From contig NC_067206.1 in NCBI RefSeq assembly GCF_026262505.1, forward strand, positions 39,817,660 to 39,881,659: DNA of 64,000 bases, read 5' to 3'. Below the pieces are notes generated by a model. It did not search any database and had not been told where the DNA came from. It worked only from the letters and a program-made list of their open reading frames with translations. This DNA is from Trichomonas vaginalis G3. Taxonomy: Eukaryota > Parabasalia > Trichomonadida > Trichomonadidae. Position 1 is the first letter of the stretch, and every line of letters begins with the position of its first letter. A program made the position numbers and the translations under genes. This document shows, one piece after another, positions 21,723 through 32,274 of this stretch.

Positions 21723-22310
21723 TTAGCAAGAACACTTGCTTGTTTCTTCCTTCTCCACAACCCTCTTCTTAGCGCGTTTATTAGTTGTTCCAAGCGTTGT
21801 CAATTTATGAGCGAGAGCTGAGAAGAGTTGTTTGACGCCTTCGCCTGAGCAAGCAGAGGTAGAAGTAATATTAAATCCTCTAGTCTTTGCCCATTCGGAA
21901 GCTTCGTCGAACGGAATATCAATAGAATCTATTAAGTCGCATTTATTTGCGGCGATTGTAATCACTGTATCTGTACCAGCAATCTCAGTAAATGTTCGAA
22001 TCCAGGTTTCAAGATGCTCAAAAGACTGTCGACATGTCTGATCATATACCGCCACAGCAGCAGCTGAGTTCCTAAAGTAAATAGGAGCTAAAGATCTGAA
22101 CTTTTCCTGGCCGGCAGTATCCCATATTTGCATCTCTATTTTCTGGTCGTTGACTTCCTCACAATATAACTGATAATTTGCACCAACTGTTGACTGTTCG
22201 TACTGATTAAATTTGTTTTCTATGAGATGATTGAGGATTGATGTCTTACCTACTGCCGAATCTCCAATTACAACGACTCGGCAGTGAAGAACGTCATCAT
22301 CAGCTTTCAT
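21723..22310 (-). CDS. Rab family small GTPase
   Basis: 195 residues from the ATG at 22310; the frame is open two codons further up only through a TTG. All five GTP-binding motifs are present: GDSAVGKT (residues 16-23), the Thr of the STVGANY switch I, WDTAGQE (switch II), NKCD and a TSACSG version of the SAK motif. It ends in KCSC, a CXC-type double geranylgeranylation signal typical of Rabs. Rab proteins steer vesicle budding, transport and fusion. It fits none of the standard subclasses well by eye (switch I TVGANYQLY), so it may be one of the lineage-specific trichomonad Rabs. Confidence 0.93.
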   Translation of the reverse strand: MKADDDVLHCRVVVIGDSAVGKTSILNHLIENKFNQYEQSTVGANYQLYCEEVNDQKIEMQIWDTAGQEKFRSLAPIYFRNSAAAVAVYDQTCRQSFEHLETWIRTFTEIAGTDTVITIAANKCDLIDSIDIPFDEASEWAKTRGFNITSTSACSGEGVKQLFSALAHKLTTLGTTNKRAKKRVVEKEETSKCSC

Positions 22311-22560
22311 TGTCAATTTTTCTTACCTGCCGTAACCATGTAAGATCAAGAAAAAGACGATAAATTATACATGAATATTCATAAGTAATATTTGAATAGA
22401 ATAGTGTGAAAATAAACTTTTTCAAACTTCAATTTGATCAATTTGAAACTGTTATTCGTTCAAAAAGAATTTTAAGAAGTATTTATAATGTGTGTGATGA
22501 AACTCAGATTAATAGGTAAAACAGATTATTTTTTTCAAAAAAAATAATAACAAATAAATT

Positions 22561-25500
22561 TTATTTTTGATAAACAGATAACATAACTTTTGAAACAGCA
22601 TCTTCTACGGAATCATATTCTCCTATCATTAATATCTTCCTTAAATTCTTGTCTGTCTTAATTAATTTGTCCATTTCGTCTTTAACATTATTAACTATTG
22701 TTTTCAGGCTATTATCGTCTAATTCGCAGTGTGCATCAAAGAAAGATTTGAATTGTTGAGCAACAAATCCAATGATCTTTCTCTTTTCTCTATTGAAATT
22801 ACTTTTATTTTCATCAATTACGTTTTGATAGTGCATCTCTTGGGAAAGAAGTGTCGCGCGTGTCTTCATGTCATTTATCCTTATCTGGCGTTGGCACTCG
22901 TCATTGGCCATGGAAACACGCGATTTCAAGTCATCAATTTCTAGGCCTTGTTCGACCAATTTTTGTGTCAAATCCTGGATTCTGTTTGTTGCTTCTTTCA
23001 AAGCATTTGAGCTTTCTTCGTGGGCTTTGATAACATCATCGCTCTGCTGCTTGCATTCTGAGAGTCTTATCTCGTAGGCCTTCTTCATTTCGTTCTTTTC
23101 CACTTGGAAGTTGTCCCTCAAAAGTTTTTCGTTGTTTTCGTTTTCTTCGACAATTTTTCTGATTGAATCTTCGTGGGATTTCTTGATTTCAGGGATTTCG
23201 TTGACTTTAGACTGCAAACTATTGTTTGCTTTCTCGAGATTTGCTATTTTATCTCTCAATGATGAGATCTCATTTTGTTTATTCGCCATTGAAGTATAAA
23301 TTTTTTTCTCTTTCTGGTCGAATTTTTGAGAAACATTTTGGATTTCTTTTTGATGAGTAAATCTTAGTTTGTTCAGCTCTTCTTCGTAGTTCTGTTTAGC
23401 TTCTTCTGTTGTCTTCTGCAGTGTCTGTATTGTTTTGTTGTTTCTATTTATATTTTGCTTCAAATCTTCATTTTCTTGTTTAATTTTTTCAATTTTTTGA
23501 TTTAATTCATTTATTTCATTGTTCTTCTGTATCAATTCAGCATCTTTGGATACTTCAATAGATTTAAATACCTTCTTGCACTTGCTTGCATTGGATTTCT
23601 CTTTCTTTATTTCGTTTTGTAAATTTGTCACTTTTTGAATTAATTTTTCAATCATTTCCAAACTTTCTGTTTCATTATTTACTTCCAACTTTGTGTATAT
23701 TGTTTTGAGTTGAGTCTCTAGTGTCTTATTAGATACAATAAGGTCTGTATTATCTGTTAGCAGCTTCGAAATCTTTCTCTCGAGTTCCTTTGTTGCGTAA
23801 GGATCATTTAAAACTGTTTCTCCATTTATTTCGCTCATTTCGAATAAATTTCCAATTTTTGTTGCGAAATTGTCAATTGACTCTTTGAGTTTCCTGTTCT
23901 CTTCTGTGACACTCTGCTTGCAGTCTTCCTGCTGCTTAGATTGGTTGTTGTAAAACAGTGCAATCTGCTCCAGAATGTTCTTTAGTTTTGTTTGGTTGTC
24001 AAAATTTTCTTTTTTGGCGATCGGAGCCAATTTCGTGCACAAATCTCTTGGAAATCCTTCGTTGAAGAAAGCTGTGGCCGGCAACTTGATTTCTTCTGGT
24101 GTTTTTGATAGTTTTTTTTGCAATTTATCTTTAATGTCTTCGAATCTTTCCTTCAAAAGTTTCTTTTCGTTTGTTTCGGCTTCGATTTGTTCTTCCATGG
24201 CGGAAATTGCTTTGTTTTGTTTCTGGACGATGTTTACGAGTTTGTCTCTCTGTTCTGATAGACTCTTCTGGTCTTTGCGGAGTTCTTCTTCGTTGTCCTC
24301 TAATGCTTTGATTGAAGACATCAGCCTTTGTTTGTCTGCCTGCAAAACAGTGATTTCTGTCTGAAGTTGCTGAATCTGGGCTTTGTTTGACTCGATTTTG
24401 GCATCATACGTGTGGATTTGATCTTCTACGTTACTCTTCTGGAGCTTCAGTGTGGAGTTTTCGAGGCGGAGGGCATCGATTTGAGCTGAAACATCTGAAA
24501 AATCTTTTTGTAATTTGTCAAATTTCTTTTTTGAGGATTGGAGTTGAGTTTCAAGTGTTTTGTTTTGGGAATTCAATGACTCCATTTGGGATTTCATTGT
24601 CATTATGTTGTAATCCATCTCTTTGATGAAATTATTCAATTGAATATTTTCTTTTTTGGTAGATTCGATTTGCTCTTGTAATGTATCGGTTGGTTTTATC
24701 ATTGACTGTAACTTGGAGTTTTCTTTTTCGAATTGTTCGCATTTGAAACTTGATTTTTCAAGATTTGCTTTTAATGCAAGATTTTCTGCTTTGATTTGCT
24801 CTAATTCGTGCTTGTGTTCGATTTCTTTTACGCTAGCTTTGTGTTGTGCATCTGTTAATTCTGAATTTAACTTTTGAATTTTTTCGTTCGCAGTTTTTTG
24901 AAATTCTTCGAATTGAGTAAGCATATCATTGAGCTTTCCTTCTGTCTCCATCCCTTCGAACCTTGTTTCGCGTAGCTGTTTTTTGAGTTTTTGTATTTTT
25001 CTTAACAATCTTGGGTCAAAAAGAGGTGCTGGCTCAGGGAGTGACGATGCCGACTCAATTACTGTATTATCAGGAATCTGTTCGATATATGATACGAGTG
25101 ATTCCACATCTTTAAAAACGACGTTATATTTTGAAGAAGCAGCTGTAATGATTCTGTTAATAGTATCTTGCATATTAGATAGTTCTTGTTTCTGTTGTAA
25201 AAATGTATTTTCATTTGATGATATTTGCTCGTTTAATTCTGAAATATGTTTTGCAAATTTTCGTCTTTCGCGTTCAAGCATTTCAGTGCCGCTTTTTATA
25301 TCGAGTTTTACTGCGTTTTGCTTAACTTGTGATTCCTTATTTTTTACTTCTTCGAGTAATTTTAAGTTAATCGATAATCTGCAATTGAGATCGTCGATTG
25401 TTGTCTGAGCATTTCGTAAGTCATTCTGTAGTTGCCTGTTTTTCTGATATAATTCTTCATTTTTATTCTGAAAATCTAGTGTTTCTCTTAATTGGACTTT

Positions 25501-25629
25501 TAATGAAGCTACTTGCTGCGTCAATCTTTCATTATCTTTCATCAAACGGGACTTTATTTCATTTAGTTGCTCATTATCTGATAAATCGTCGGAAGAAGTC
25601 GAATGTTCCGGCGATTCTTGATTCATCAT
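22561..25629 (-). CDS. Long coiled-coil protein
   Basis: 1022 residues, nearly all predicted heptad-rich helix from about 15 to 950, broken by a short non-coil region near 170-215 (PEPAPLFDPRLLRK) and another near 515-550 (LPATAFFNEGFPRDLCTKLA). The C-terminal 80 residues (from FNREKRKIIGFVAQQFKSFF) look globular and helical, ending in DSVEDAVSKVMLSVYQK. There is no signal peptide or membrane anchor. The architecture is that of a golgin, basal-body or cytoskeletal filament protein. I do not see a GRIP domain with its conserved Tyr. The two adjacent methionines at the start make the exact start uncertain by one codon. Confidence 0.85.
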   Translation of the reverse strand: MMNQESPEHSTSSDDLSDNEQLNEIKSRLMKDNERLTQQVASLKVQLRETLDFQNKNEELYQKNRQLQNDLRNAQTTIDDLNCRLSINLKLLEEVKNKESQVKQNAVKLDIKSGTEMLERERRKFAKHISELNEQISSNENTFLQQKQELSNMQDTINRIITAASSKYNVVFKDVESLVSYIEQIPDNTVIESASSLPEPAPLFDPRLLRKIQKLKKQLRETRFEGMETEGKLNDMLTQFEEFQKTANEKIQKLNSELTDAQHKASVKEIEHKHELEQIKAENLALKANLEKSSFKCEQFEKENSKLQSMIKPTDTLQEQIESTKKENIQLNNFIKEMDYNIMTMKSQMESLNSQNKTLETQLQSSKKKFDKLQKDFSDVSAQIDALRLENSTLKLQKSNVEDQIHTYDAKIESNKAQIQQLQTEITVLQADKQRLMSSIKALEDNEEELRKDQKSLSEQRDKLVNIVQKQNKAISAMEEQIEAETNEKKLLKERFEDIKDKLQKKLSKTPEEIKLPATAFFNEGFPRDLCTKLAPIAKKENFDNQTKLKNILEQIALFYNNQSKQQEDCKQSVTEENRKLKESIDNFATKIGNLFEMSEINGETVLNDPYATKELERKISKLLTDNTDLIVSNKTLETQLKTIYTKLEVNNETESLEMIEKLIQKVTNLQNEIKKEKSNASKCKKVFKSIEVSKDAELIQKNNEINELNQKIEKIKQENEDLKQNINRNNKTIQTLQKTTEEAKQNYEEELNKLRFTHQKEIQNVSQKFDQKEKKIYTSMANKQNEISSLRDKIANLEKANNSLQSKVNEIPEIKKSHEDSIRKIVEENENNEKLLRDNFQVEKNEMKKAYEIRLSECKQQSDDVIKAHEESSNALKEATNRIQDLTQKLVEQGLEIDDLKSRVSMANDECQRQIRINDMKTRATLLSQEMHYQNVIDENKSNFNREKRKIIGFVAQQFKSFFDAHCELDDNSLKTIVNNVKDEMDKLIKTDKNLRKILMIGEYDSVEDAVSKVMLSVYQK

Positions 25630-25786
25630 CCGTTTATTTTCAAAAAAAAATTATATCACATGTCTGATTTTAAAATTTTCTTAAATTAAATCATAAACCA
25701 ACTACAAAAAGCTTCAAATTACAATAATTGTTTAATGAGTTTTGTGTTTAAAAAGAAAATTATTGAGATTCTTTTTCCTTCTTGAA

Positions 25787-25847
25787 GAATAGGAACCTGT
25801 AGAGCACTTGCCTGGAATCAGCGTCTCATAAGCCCCTATTCCTATTC
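25787..25847 (+). ncRNA. tRNA-like or stem-forming short element (uncertain)
   Basis: GAATAGGAA (25787-25795) pairs perfectly with TTCCTATTC (25839-25847), enclosing 43 nt that include tRNA-flavoured stretches (TAGAGCACTTGCC and GTCTCATAAGC, the latter like a CAU anticodon loop). The whole is only 61 nt and lacks a recognisable 5' D-stem half and T-arm consensus, so it is not a normal tRNA. It could be a decayed tRNA, another small RNA or chance. The rest of 25630-26066 shows nothing else. Confidence 0.25.
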
Positions 25848-26066
25848 AAAAGTGAATGAGTATCATGAAGCATATCTCGAACCAAGACGTCTGACATTTA
25901 CTGTCGAAATGATTTGAAAGATAAATCACAAAGAGAGTATTTCGTAATTCATGCAAGAAGACTCATTATGATATGGTTACTATTCCCAGCATTCGTTCAC
26001 AAGTCTTCGAAACATTATTCTCAAAGACTTAAATGTCTCAGGATTATGGCTTTGGAATTGAATGTA

Positions 26067-26732
26067 TCATTCATCTGTCTGTGTTGCAACACTTGTATGA
26101 AGGATATGATAATACTTCAGGCGAAACTTGATTGGAACGTTAAAATGACGCATAACTGGCTCAATTGCTTCAGTTCCAACATTGTTAACGAGCTCTGGAG
26201 GATTATTCAGTATCTTGTGATCATCTGAAAACAGAATTACGTTTAGCGTGTTGTCCCTAACTGTCCATTTCTTGATTTCACTCTTTTCTCGTTGAAATAT
26301 AGGAACCATTGAGTACAATTCTTGCTCAACTGGGCCACCTTGAGGATGTGCAATGAATCCAATCTGTTGCAAAGAACCATTGATGGAAGATTTGCATTTA
26401 CCTAACAGCAACCGAAATTGTTGTATGTGAATGGCAATTCCCTTTGAAAGAAACAGAATTCCACAAACAAGACCTCGTTTCCAGTCATCTTTATCGCCAC
26501 GCTGAACAAAGTCATGAATTGTTCTAAGTCTGCGTATGAAGGCATCGTGTCTCTCGCCCTTTTTGGACTTACGTATCTCGTCATAGAAATTTTTGCGTAA
26601 TGTAACATAGTCATCAAGATCTGCTTGTGAAATTAAATCCCAGTGCAAAGGCAAATTGTCTATTAGTGGAAAATCGAAGTCTTGGAACACATTATTGACA
26701 GCACGCCGTGCAAAACTGCGCTCAAATGTCAT
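26067..26732 (-). CDS. Initiator-binding-domain (IBP39-like) protein
   Basis: About 221 residues from the ATG at 26732. Residues about 15-130 resemble the winged-helix initiator-binding domain (IBD) of trichomonad IBP39: an LPLHWDLISQADLDDY opening, a helix of basic residues (RHDAFIRRLRTIHDFVQ), then KGIAIHIQQFRLLLGKCKSSINGSL. The last part matches the recognition-helix pattern of the family (CKSSINGSLQQIGF). The family binds TCA-type Inr elements and recruits RNA polymerase II. The remaining C-terminal region (135-221) ends SVATQTDE. It could be a paralogue with a different target rather than the general factor. It is identified from memory of the family, without a search. Confidence 0.65.
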   Translation of the reverse strand: MTFERSFARRAVNNVFQDFDFPLIDNLPLHWDLISQADLDDYVTLRKNFYDEIRKSKKGERHDAFIRRLRTIHDFVQRGDKDDWKRGLVCGILFLSKGIAIHIQQFRLLLGKCKSSINGSLQQIGFIAHPQGGPVEQELYSMVPIFQREKSEIKKWTVRDNTLNVILFSDDHKILNNPPELVNNVGTEAIEPVMRHFNVPIKFRLKYYHILHTSVATQTDE

Positions 26733-27418
26733 AGATTTCACTGAAAAAATGATTTTTGTGTTTGAAAACAAAGATTTTTAGAAAAGTTGAGCCGAAAAAT
26801 ATTTTTGTTAGCATATTGTGTGTATGTTTTTCTTGTTTTTACAATAAAATTTTTGACACTTTTGAAAATTTTGATAAAGGTATCCGATTTCAAGATATTA
26901 TTTTGAAACTAAATCTTATTTGCTATAAAATGTTATAATATTCAATCCAAATGTTAAAATCTTTTGTCTCACAAAATTTGAACAAATCAATAACGAGATA
27001 ATGGAACCACATATCTTATATTCTGTGAATTTAATATTGGATTTGAATGAATATTTACGGACAATCTACCCAAACAATAAATAACATTATTCAATTTTCA
27101 AAAAAAATTGAATCATTCATCTTAGCCGAATATTCAAAAACAAATATGAAAAATGATGAACCATATCTAAATTTTATATAATGCAACGTTAAACCAATAA
27201 TTACATGTGTCATCAATTTTGAATAAAAAAATTAATACCTAGAATTTCAAAAAAGAAAGGATGAAACGATTTAACTCTTACAATGATTCGCATTTCACTA
27301 CTTGAAAATGCTAACATCCAAAATTGCATTGCTCAAATCTAGAAATTTTTTGAATTCTTTTGATGGAATTAAAAACGTAAGTGAATTAAGAATAATCAAA
27401 AAAAGAAGCTAGAAAGAT
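26733..27418. other. Intergenic between the IBP39-like gene and PEPCK
   Basis: AT-rich spacer. It must hold the promoter of the IBP39-like gene at its left end and the 3' end of PEPCK at its right. A TTTTTTCAGTG stretch lies about 10 bp upstream of the IBP39-like ATG. No further gene is seen. Confidence 0.4.
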
Positions 27419-29218
27419 TTACTCGCAGCGCTTAAGGATTTCCTTGGAAACCTCGAGGAGTTCCTGGGAAACGTGGCCGATCTTGTTGATGAGGTAGTCA
27501 TCGTTAGCAGCAACCTGGGCCTTGATCTTCTCCTTATCCTGGTGCATGACTTCCTCGAACTGTTCCTTTGTGAAGTTGAGGCCTTCCCAATCGATATCCT
27601 CGTACTCTGGGACGTAGCCGAGTGGAGAGATGTGCTCTGGGGCCTTGCCGTAGAGTCTGTTGACCATCCAGCCAAGGACACGAGCGTTCTGGCCGAAGCC
27701 TGGCCAAAGGAACTTGCCAGCTGGGGACTTGCGGAACCAGTTGACGTGGAAGACAAGTGGTGTCTTGGCGAGCTTGGCCATCTCGAGGTAGTGCTTGAAG
27801 TAGTCACCCATGTGGTAGCCGCAGAATGGAAGCATAGCGAATGGATCGCGGCGGAGGGCGCCAACCTGGCCTTCAGCAGCAGCTGTCTGTTCAGAGCCGA
27901 CTGTAGCACCAAGGTAAACACCGTGAGCCCATGATGTGGCCTGGAAGACGAGTGGGATATCGTTCATGCGGCGGCCACCATAGACGAAGATGGAGACTGG
28001 AACACCGGCTGGGTTCTCCCATTCTGGGTCAATGCATGGGCAGTTAGCAGCTGGAGCAGCGAAGCGGGAGTTTGGATGTGATGAGACACGGCCGCAGTCT
28101 GGTGTCCAGTCCTTGTTCTGCCAGTCGATAAGGTGCTTTGGCTTCTCCTCTGTCATGCCCTCCCACCAGATGTCGCCATCGTCTGTAAGAGCGACGTTTG
28201 TGAAGATTGTGTTACGAGCGCAGGAGAGAAGAGCGTTTGGATTTGTGCTCATGGCTGTGCCTGGGGCAACACCGAAGAAACCGTTTTCTGGGTTGATAGC
28301 GCGGAGTTCGCCATCCTTGTTTGGCTTGATCCATGCGATATCATCACCGACTGTTGTGACTTCCCAGCCTTTCTTGCGGAGTTCCTCTGGTGGGATCAAC
28401 ATGGCGAAGTTTGTCTTGCCGCAAGCTGATGGGAAGGCAGCTGTGACGAATGTCTTCTTGCCTTCTGGGTTCTTGACGCCAAGAATAAGCATGTGCTCAG
28501 CGAGCCAGCCTTCCTTGCGGGCGAGGTTGGAGCCGATACGGAGAGCGAAGCACTTCTTGCCGAGGAGAGCGTTGCCACCATAGCCTGAGCCATAGGACCA
28601 GATTGTCTGCTCTTCTGGGTAGTGTGTGATGTATGTGTTCTCTGGGTCGCATGGCCATGCAACATCCTGGCGGCCGTCCTTGAGTGGGTAACCAACGGAG
28701 TGGACGCATGGGATGAAGTCGCCATCCTCACCAATGCACTCGAGAACCTTTGTGGAAACACGTGTCATGATTCTCATTGAGACAACGACGTATGGAGAGT
28801 CGGAGATTTCGATACCGTTCTTGCCGATGGAGGAGCCGATTGGACCCATGGAGAATGGAATGACGTACATTGTACGGCCTTCCATGCAGCCGGCGTAGAG
28901 ACCACGGAGCTTCTTCTTCATGACTTCTGGGTCTTCCCAGTTGTTTGTTGGTCCAGCATCTTCCTTGTTCTTGGAGCAGATGAATGTGCGGGACTCGACA
29001 CGAGCAACATCGCGTGGGTCGGAGTGGTAGAGGTAGCAGCCTGGGCGCTTCTCTTGGTTAAGCTTGATTGCCATCTTGGAGTCAACCATTTGCTTGAAAA
29101 GCATGTCTGCTTGTTCCTGGGAGCCATCAATCCACATGACATCCTTTGGCTTGCAGAGGGCGACGAACTCGTCGACAAAGGCCTGAACTTTCTTGCTCTT
29201 GTTGAATGCTTGAGCCAT
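27419..29218 (-). CDS. Phosphoenolpyruvate carboxykinase, GTP-dependent
   Basis: 599 residues, the usual size for GTP-PEPCK. It interconverts oxaloacetate plus GTP with phosphoenolpyruvate, CO2 and GDP. In trichomonads it links glycolytic PEP to malate made for the hydrogenosome and is cytosolic. Seen: the substrate-site [12 protein letters not shown] near residue 115, a [15 protein letters not shown] block near 209, the family signature FPSACGKTN (residues 262-270) containing the P-loop and reactive Cys266, and a GDDIAWI metal-site segment near 290. There is no presequence. Codon bias is strong (C- and G-ending codons), which marks a highly expressed gene. An Inr lies directly upstream. Confidence 0.97.
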   Translation of the reverse strand: MAQAFNKSKKVQAFVDEFVALCKPKDVMWIDGSQEQADMLFKQMVDSKMAIKLNQEKRPGCYLYHSDPRDVARVESRTFICSKNKEDAGPTNNWEDPEVMKKKLRGLYAGCMEGRTMYVIPFSMGPIGSSIGKNGIEISDSPYVVVSMRIMTRVSTKVLECIGEDGDFIPCVHSVGYPLKDGRQDVAWPCDPENTYITHYPEEQTIWSYGSGYGGNALLGKKCFALRIGSNLARKEGWLAEHMLILGVKNPEGKKTFVTAAFPSACGKTNFAMLIPPEELRKKGWEVTTVGDDIAWIKPNKDGELRAINPENGFFGVAPGTAMSTNPNALLSCARNTIFTNVALTDDGDIWWEGMTEEKPKHLIDWQNKDWTPDCGRVSSHPNSRFAAPAANCPCIDPEWENPAGVPVSIFVYGGRRMNDIPLVFQATSWAHGVYLGATVGSEQTAAAEGQVGALRRDPFAMLPFCGYHMGDYFKHYLEMAKLAKTPLVFHVNWFRKSPAGKFLWPGFGQNARVLGWMVNRLYGKAPEHISPLGYVPEYEDIDWEGLNFTKEQFEEVMHQDKEKIKAQVAANDDYLINKIGHVSQELLEVSKEILKRCE

Positions 29219-29220
29219 TA

Positions 29221-29235
29221 GAAAAAGTGAAGTGA
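29221..29235 (-). promoter_or_regulatory. Initiator (Inr) of the PEPCK gene
   Basis: On the minus strand the 15 bases ending two bases before the PEPCK ATG read TCACTTCACTTTTTC. They contain two overlapping matches to the trichomonad Inr, TCA followed by pyrimidine and T/A. Inr elements in these organisms lie within about 20 bp of the ATG and set transcription start, giving very short 5' UTRs. Confidence 0.7.
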
Positions 29236-30639
29236 AAATACTATGTCAAATTTTCAGACCAGTGATTGGTCGAAGTTTGTTCTCAATTGTTTATTTTTTC
29301 AAATGGATAATTTTTCATCCATAGAGCAATGTGAGAGGATTCAAAAAATCCTAAATGTTGTTTCAGCATTGTAATTTTTCAGAGGAAAAACTCCCAAAAG
29401 TGATTTTTTTGTCTATTTTTCTGAGTGCTTTCAATCTCATCGTTCTGTAATCACTAAGTGTTTCGAATGAAGTGATTTTTCTTTTACCAATGAGTACCCT
29501 ATGTTATAGCTTTGAAGAAATTAATGTCATCAGGCTCGATATATGATATCATTATTCCAGAAATAGCAACAAACTTCCATGATTTGAGGACTGCGAATAA
29601 GAACTAGGGCTGTTTACAGAAATTTTATTCAAAACTCATGCAACCAATAATATCCCAAGCGAAGAATATGGAAGAAATTGACTTTGAAAAATTGTTGTTC
29701 AATCATATGTTGCCAATAATCAATTTTTCTAGAATTCTTTGTGAATAGGTAGAATATTAATGAAAAATATGATCATTATGTTCCCTAACTCTTCAAATTG
29801 AATTCAGATTTTTACGATATTGCTGAAAACCTCTCTACAAATGCTACTTAAAGCACTAATTAACGGGAAATAGTGCGATAAGCTATTATTTTAAAACACA
29901 AAATTTGTTTAATTTAATATCCCATTATAGGTTTTTTGTTAAATTTTATGATATTCTAAGTATGGAGTAATGTAATCGGCAATATAAAATGAAGCAACTT
30001 CGATGTAATATCATTCACAATTAAATTGAACTAAATTAATAAATTGCTATAGGATTTGCATATTTTCACTGTGAAGTATTTCTATAAATTTGTGCCTATT
30101 TTAGAATATGCGCCATTTTTAGAGAAAAATCATCAAAAAAAGTTAAGCTTCCCACTAATATAATGAAAGTGAAAGATATTAGGCATGTGAGAATAAGATA
30201 ATTCTATTTATTGTGAATCTTGACGATAATTCAATAATCAAATTACTAAAGATATAAAGTATGGTCTTTTTTTGTAGCTTAATGGAATATTTATATAAAA
30301 TATTAACATATCTCTTTGTTCCTTTTTCATAATTCCTATTTGATTCTTCCAAAAAAAATTCAAAATCGAAAAAATAATGAAAAAAATTATAATTCAGACA
30401 ATGAATTTTTCCCAAATGTACAAAAAGATCTCTAAATTATCGAACATACTACGTGACGTTAGGGCTGTTCTGCGTTCACATTTGCATATTCCTCACTGTG
30501 GGCCAAAATTCTTCGGAAATTTCCGAAAAACGTCAAATCCAAAAAATATCATTGATTGATTAATTTTAATCATTTTCTAAAAAATCCAGCTCATTCAACA
30601 AAAATACAAAACCGCTTTCAAAAATTTACAAAAGTAAAT
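29236..30639. other. Divergent intergenic region, no gene seen
   Basis: 1.4 kb of AT-rich DNA between the divergently transcribed PEPCK and LRR-PP2C genes. A 60-codon frame at 30377-30559 has no protein-like features. A CATATTCCTCACTGTGGGCC stretch (30486-30505) and a TTCGGAAATTTCCGAA palindrome (30513-30528) stand out from the background and may be regulatory. Confidence 0.4.
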
Positions 30640-32274
30640 ATGGGAAACGAAGCAAGTCAATGCGATCCCTCCCTTATTCTCAATACTAGTTCAAGGCAAT
30701 TTTTCGAAAATGTTCAGTCAATTCTCTCATCACCTCAAGAAAACTCTTCAAAAGCTAAATTAATTGGTAAATTAGCCCGTATAATGTATGATTCTTTAAA
30801 GCATACTCCGGCAGAAGAAAAGGAGTTCAGTTTAATTATTACTGGTCAAAATATTGGCCCCACATTTTTTGATTGTTTGTGGCCAAAACTAAATATACCA
30901 GCAAACCTGACTAAAATTTCATTCCGCAACAGTGGATTAAAGAAGGTTCACTGCCCGAAAATTGCACTTCTTCTTACAAATGTTCCAACGTTAAGGCAGC
31001 TCGATGCAAGCGAAAATGACTTTGGAGACTCTGCAGTTTGCATCATCAAGGCAGCAACAGGCCATCCAAACCTTGTTTCATTACAGTTGGAAGAATGCAA
31101 ACTTACAGATTCAATTTCAAACGAACTTATCGATTTATTAAATTACAATCGCAAACTTGAGACACTCAGAATAGCTCCATTCAAATTAACAGGTCCAACC
31201 GGCAACAAAATCAAGACAGCAGCCCTGAATAACCAACATTTAACAAATATTTCGATAAACCAAATGATCGATCCCACGACAGCAGCAGTTTCGGATCGTA
31301 ACAATTTCATTTTCGAGTTCGTAGATTCCATCGCTCGCTCTCCATACCAACGCCAATTCCGTACAAAGATTGATGCTTTCAAATCTGTTAAAGGCCGTGA
31401 GATGCTTATGGGCAGAGCTAAGCAGAAAGAGACTGCCCGAGGCACAGACCTCTTTACCCGTCTCGAACAAGTCGATGAACGCGCTCGTACAAAAGAATCC
31501 AACGAATCCGTTGAAAAAACCGACAAATTACGTAGCGGCCATGCCGAGACAATCGGTCGCCGTCCTGCGATGGAAGATGTTTCCATCATTCTTCCGAATA
31601 TGCCAACCGCCGATTCCTCTCTCTTCGGCGTTTTCGATGGCCATGGTGGCAGAGAGGCCGCCGAGTTCGCCTCTCAGCAGCTGCCGAAGTCTATTGCCGA
31701 ATACCTCAAGCGCGGCGACTCCCCGGCCGACGCCTACAAGCAGGCATTCCAGAAGACACAAATGGACATGCGCCCGTGGTGCGTCTACGTCGGCTCCACC
31801 TGCTGCCTCGCACAGATCTCATCCACGACGATCACGGTCGCAAATATCGGAGACACGAGGGCTGTTTTGTGCAGGGATGGAAAAGCTCTCAGGCTGTCCG
31901 TCGACCACAAACCGTACTTGCCGGAGGAGCAGAACTACGTGGAGAGCAGAGGTGGATTCGTGAGAGACGGAAGAGTCGGTGGAATGCTCGCTGTGTCTAG
32001 AGCGTTCGGTGATGGATTCCTGGGTGATTCTATAAATCCAGTTCCGCATTTCGTTGAAGAGAAACTGACACCAGCGGATCAGTTCTTGATAATCGCATGC
32101 GATGGAGTTTGGGATGTGATTCCTGACCAGAAGGCTTGCGATATTGTGCTCGGCGAAATCGATCCTTTGTCAGCAGCAAAAAAGCTAAGAGATACTGCGT
32201 TTGAACTAGAGTCTTCTGATAATATTTCAGTTATTGTTGTTTCTTTCTCCGAACTTCAAGCTAGTCGCGAATAA
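30640..32274 (+). CDS. LRR-PP2C: leucine-rich-repeat protein phosphatase 2C
   Basis: 544 residues from ATG 30640 (MGNEASQ); an in-frame ATG at 30556 adds 28 unlikely residues. Gly2 with Ser6 is a classic N-myristoylation start, implying membrane attachment. Residues about 60-210 contain four or five degenerate leucine-rich repeats (LRQLDASENDFGDSA, LVSLQLEECKLTDS). From 300 on it is a PP2C (Mg/Mn-dependent Ser/Thr phosphatase) with MEDVS (311), FGVFDGHGG (329-337), NIGDTRAVL, SVDHKP, SRAFGDG (around 453), ACDGVWDV (486-493) and SSDNISVIVV. The metal-binding Asp residues are all kept, so it should be active. Codon bias rises in the phosphatase part. Confidence 0.93.
   Translation: MGNEASQCDPSLILNTSSRQFFENVQSILSSPQENSSKAKLIGKLARIMYDSLKHTPAEEKEFSLIITGQNIGPTFFDCLWPKLNIPANLTKISFRNSGLKKVHCPKIALLLTNVPTLRQLDASENDFGDSAVCIIKAATGHPNLVSLQLEECKLTDSISNELIDLLNYNRKLETLRIAPFKLTGPTGNKIKTAALNNQHLTNISINQMIDPTTAAVSDRNNFIFEFVDSIARSPYQRQFRTKIDAFKSVKGREMLMGRAKQKETARGTDLFTRLEQVDERARTKESNESVEKTDKLRSGHAETIGRRPAMEDVSIILPNMPTADSSLFGVFDGHGGREAAEFASQQLPKSIAEYLKRGDSPADAYKQAFQKTQMDMRPWCVYVGSTCCLAQISSTTITVANIGDTRAVLCRDGKALRLSVDHKPYLPEEQNYVESRGGFVRDGRVGGMLAVSRAFGDGFLGDSINPVPHFVEEKLTPADQFLIIACDGVWDVIPDQKACDIVLGEIDPLSAAKKLRDTAFELESSDNISVIVVSFSELQASRE

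Noticed and set aside
27473-28898. Plus-strand frames across the PEPCK gene
   Set aside because: Shadow frames; PEPCK is full length with all motifs on the other strand.
30377-30559. 60-codon frame upstream of the LRR-PP2C gene
   Set aside because: No motif, weak composition, and it overlaps the region that should hold the promoter.
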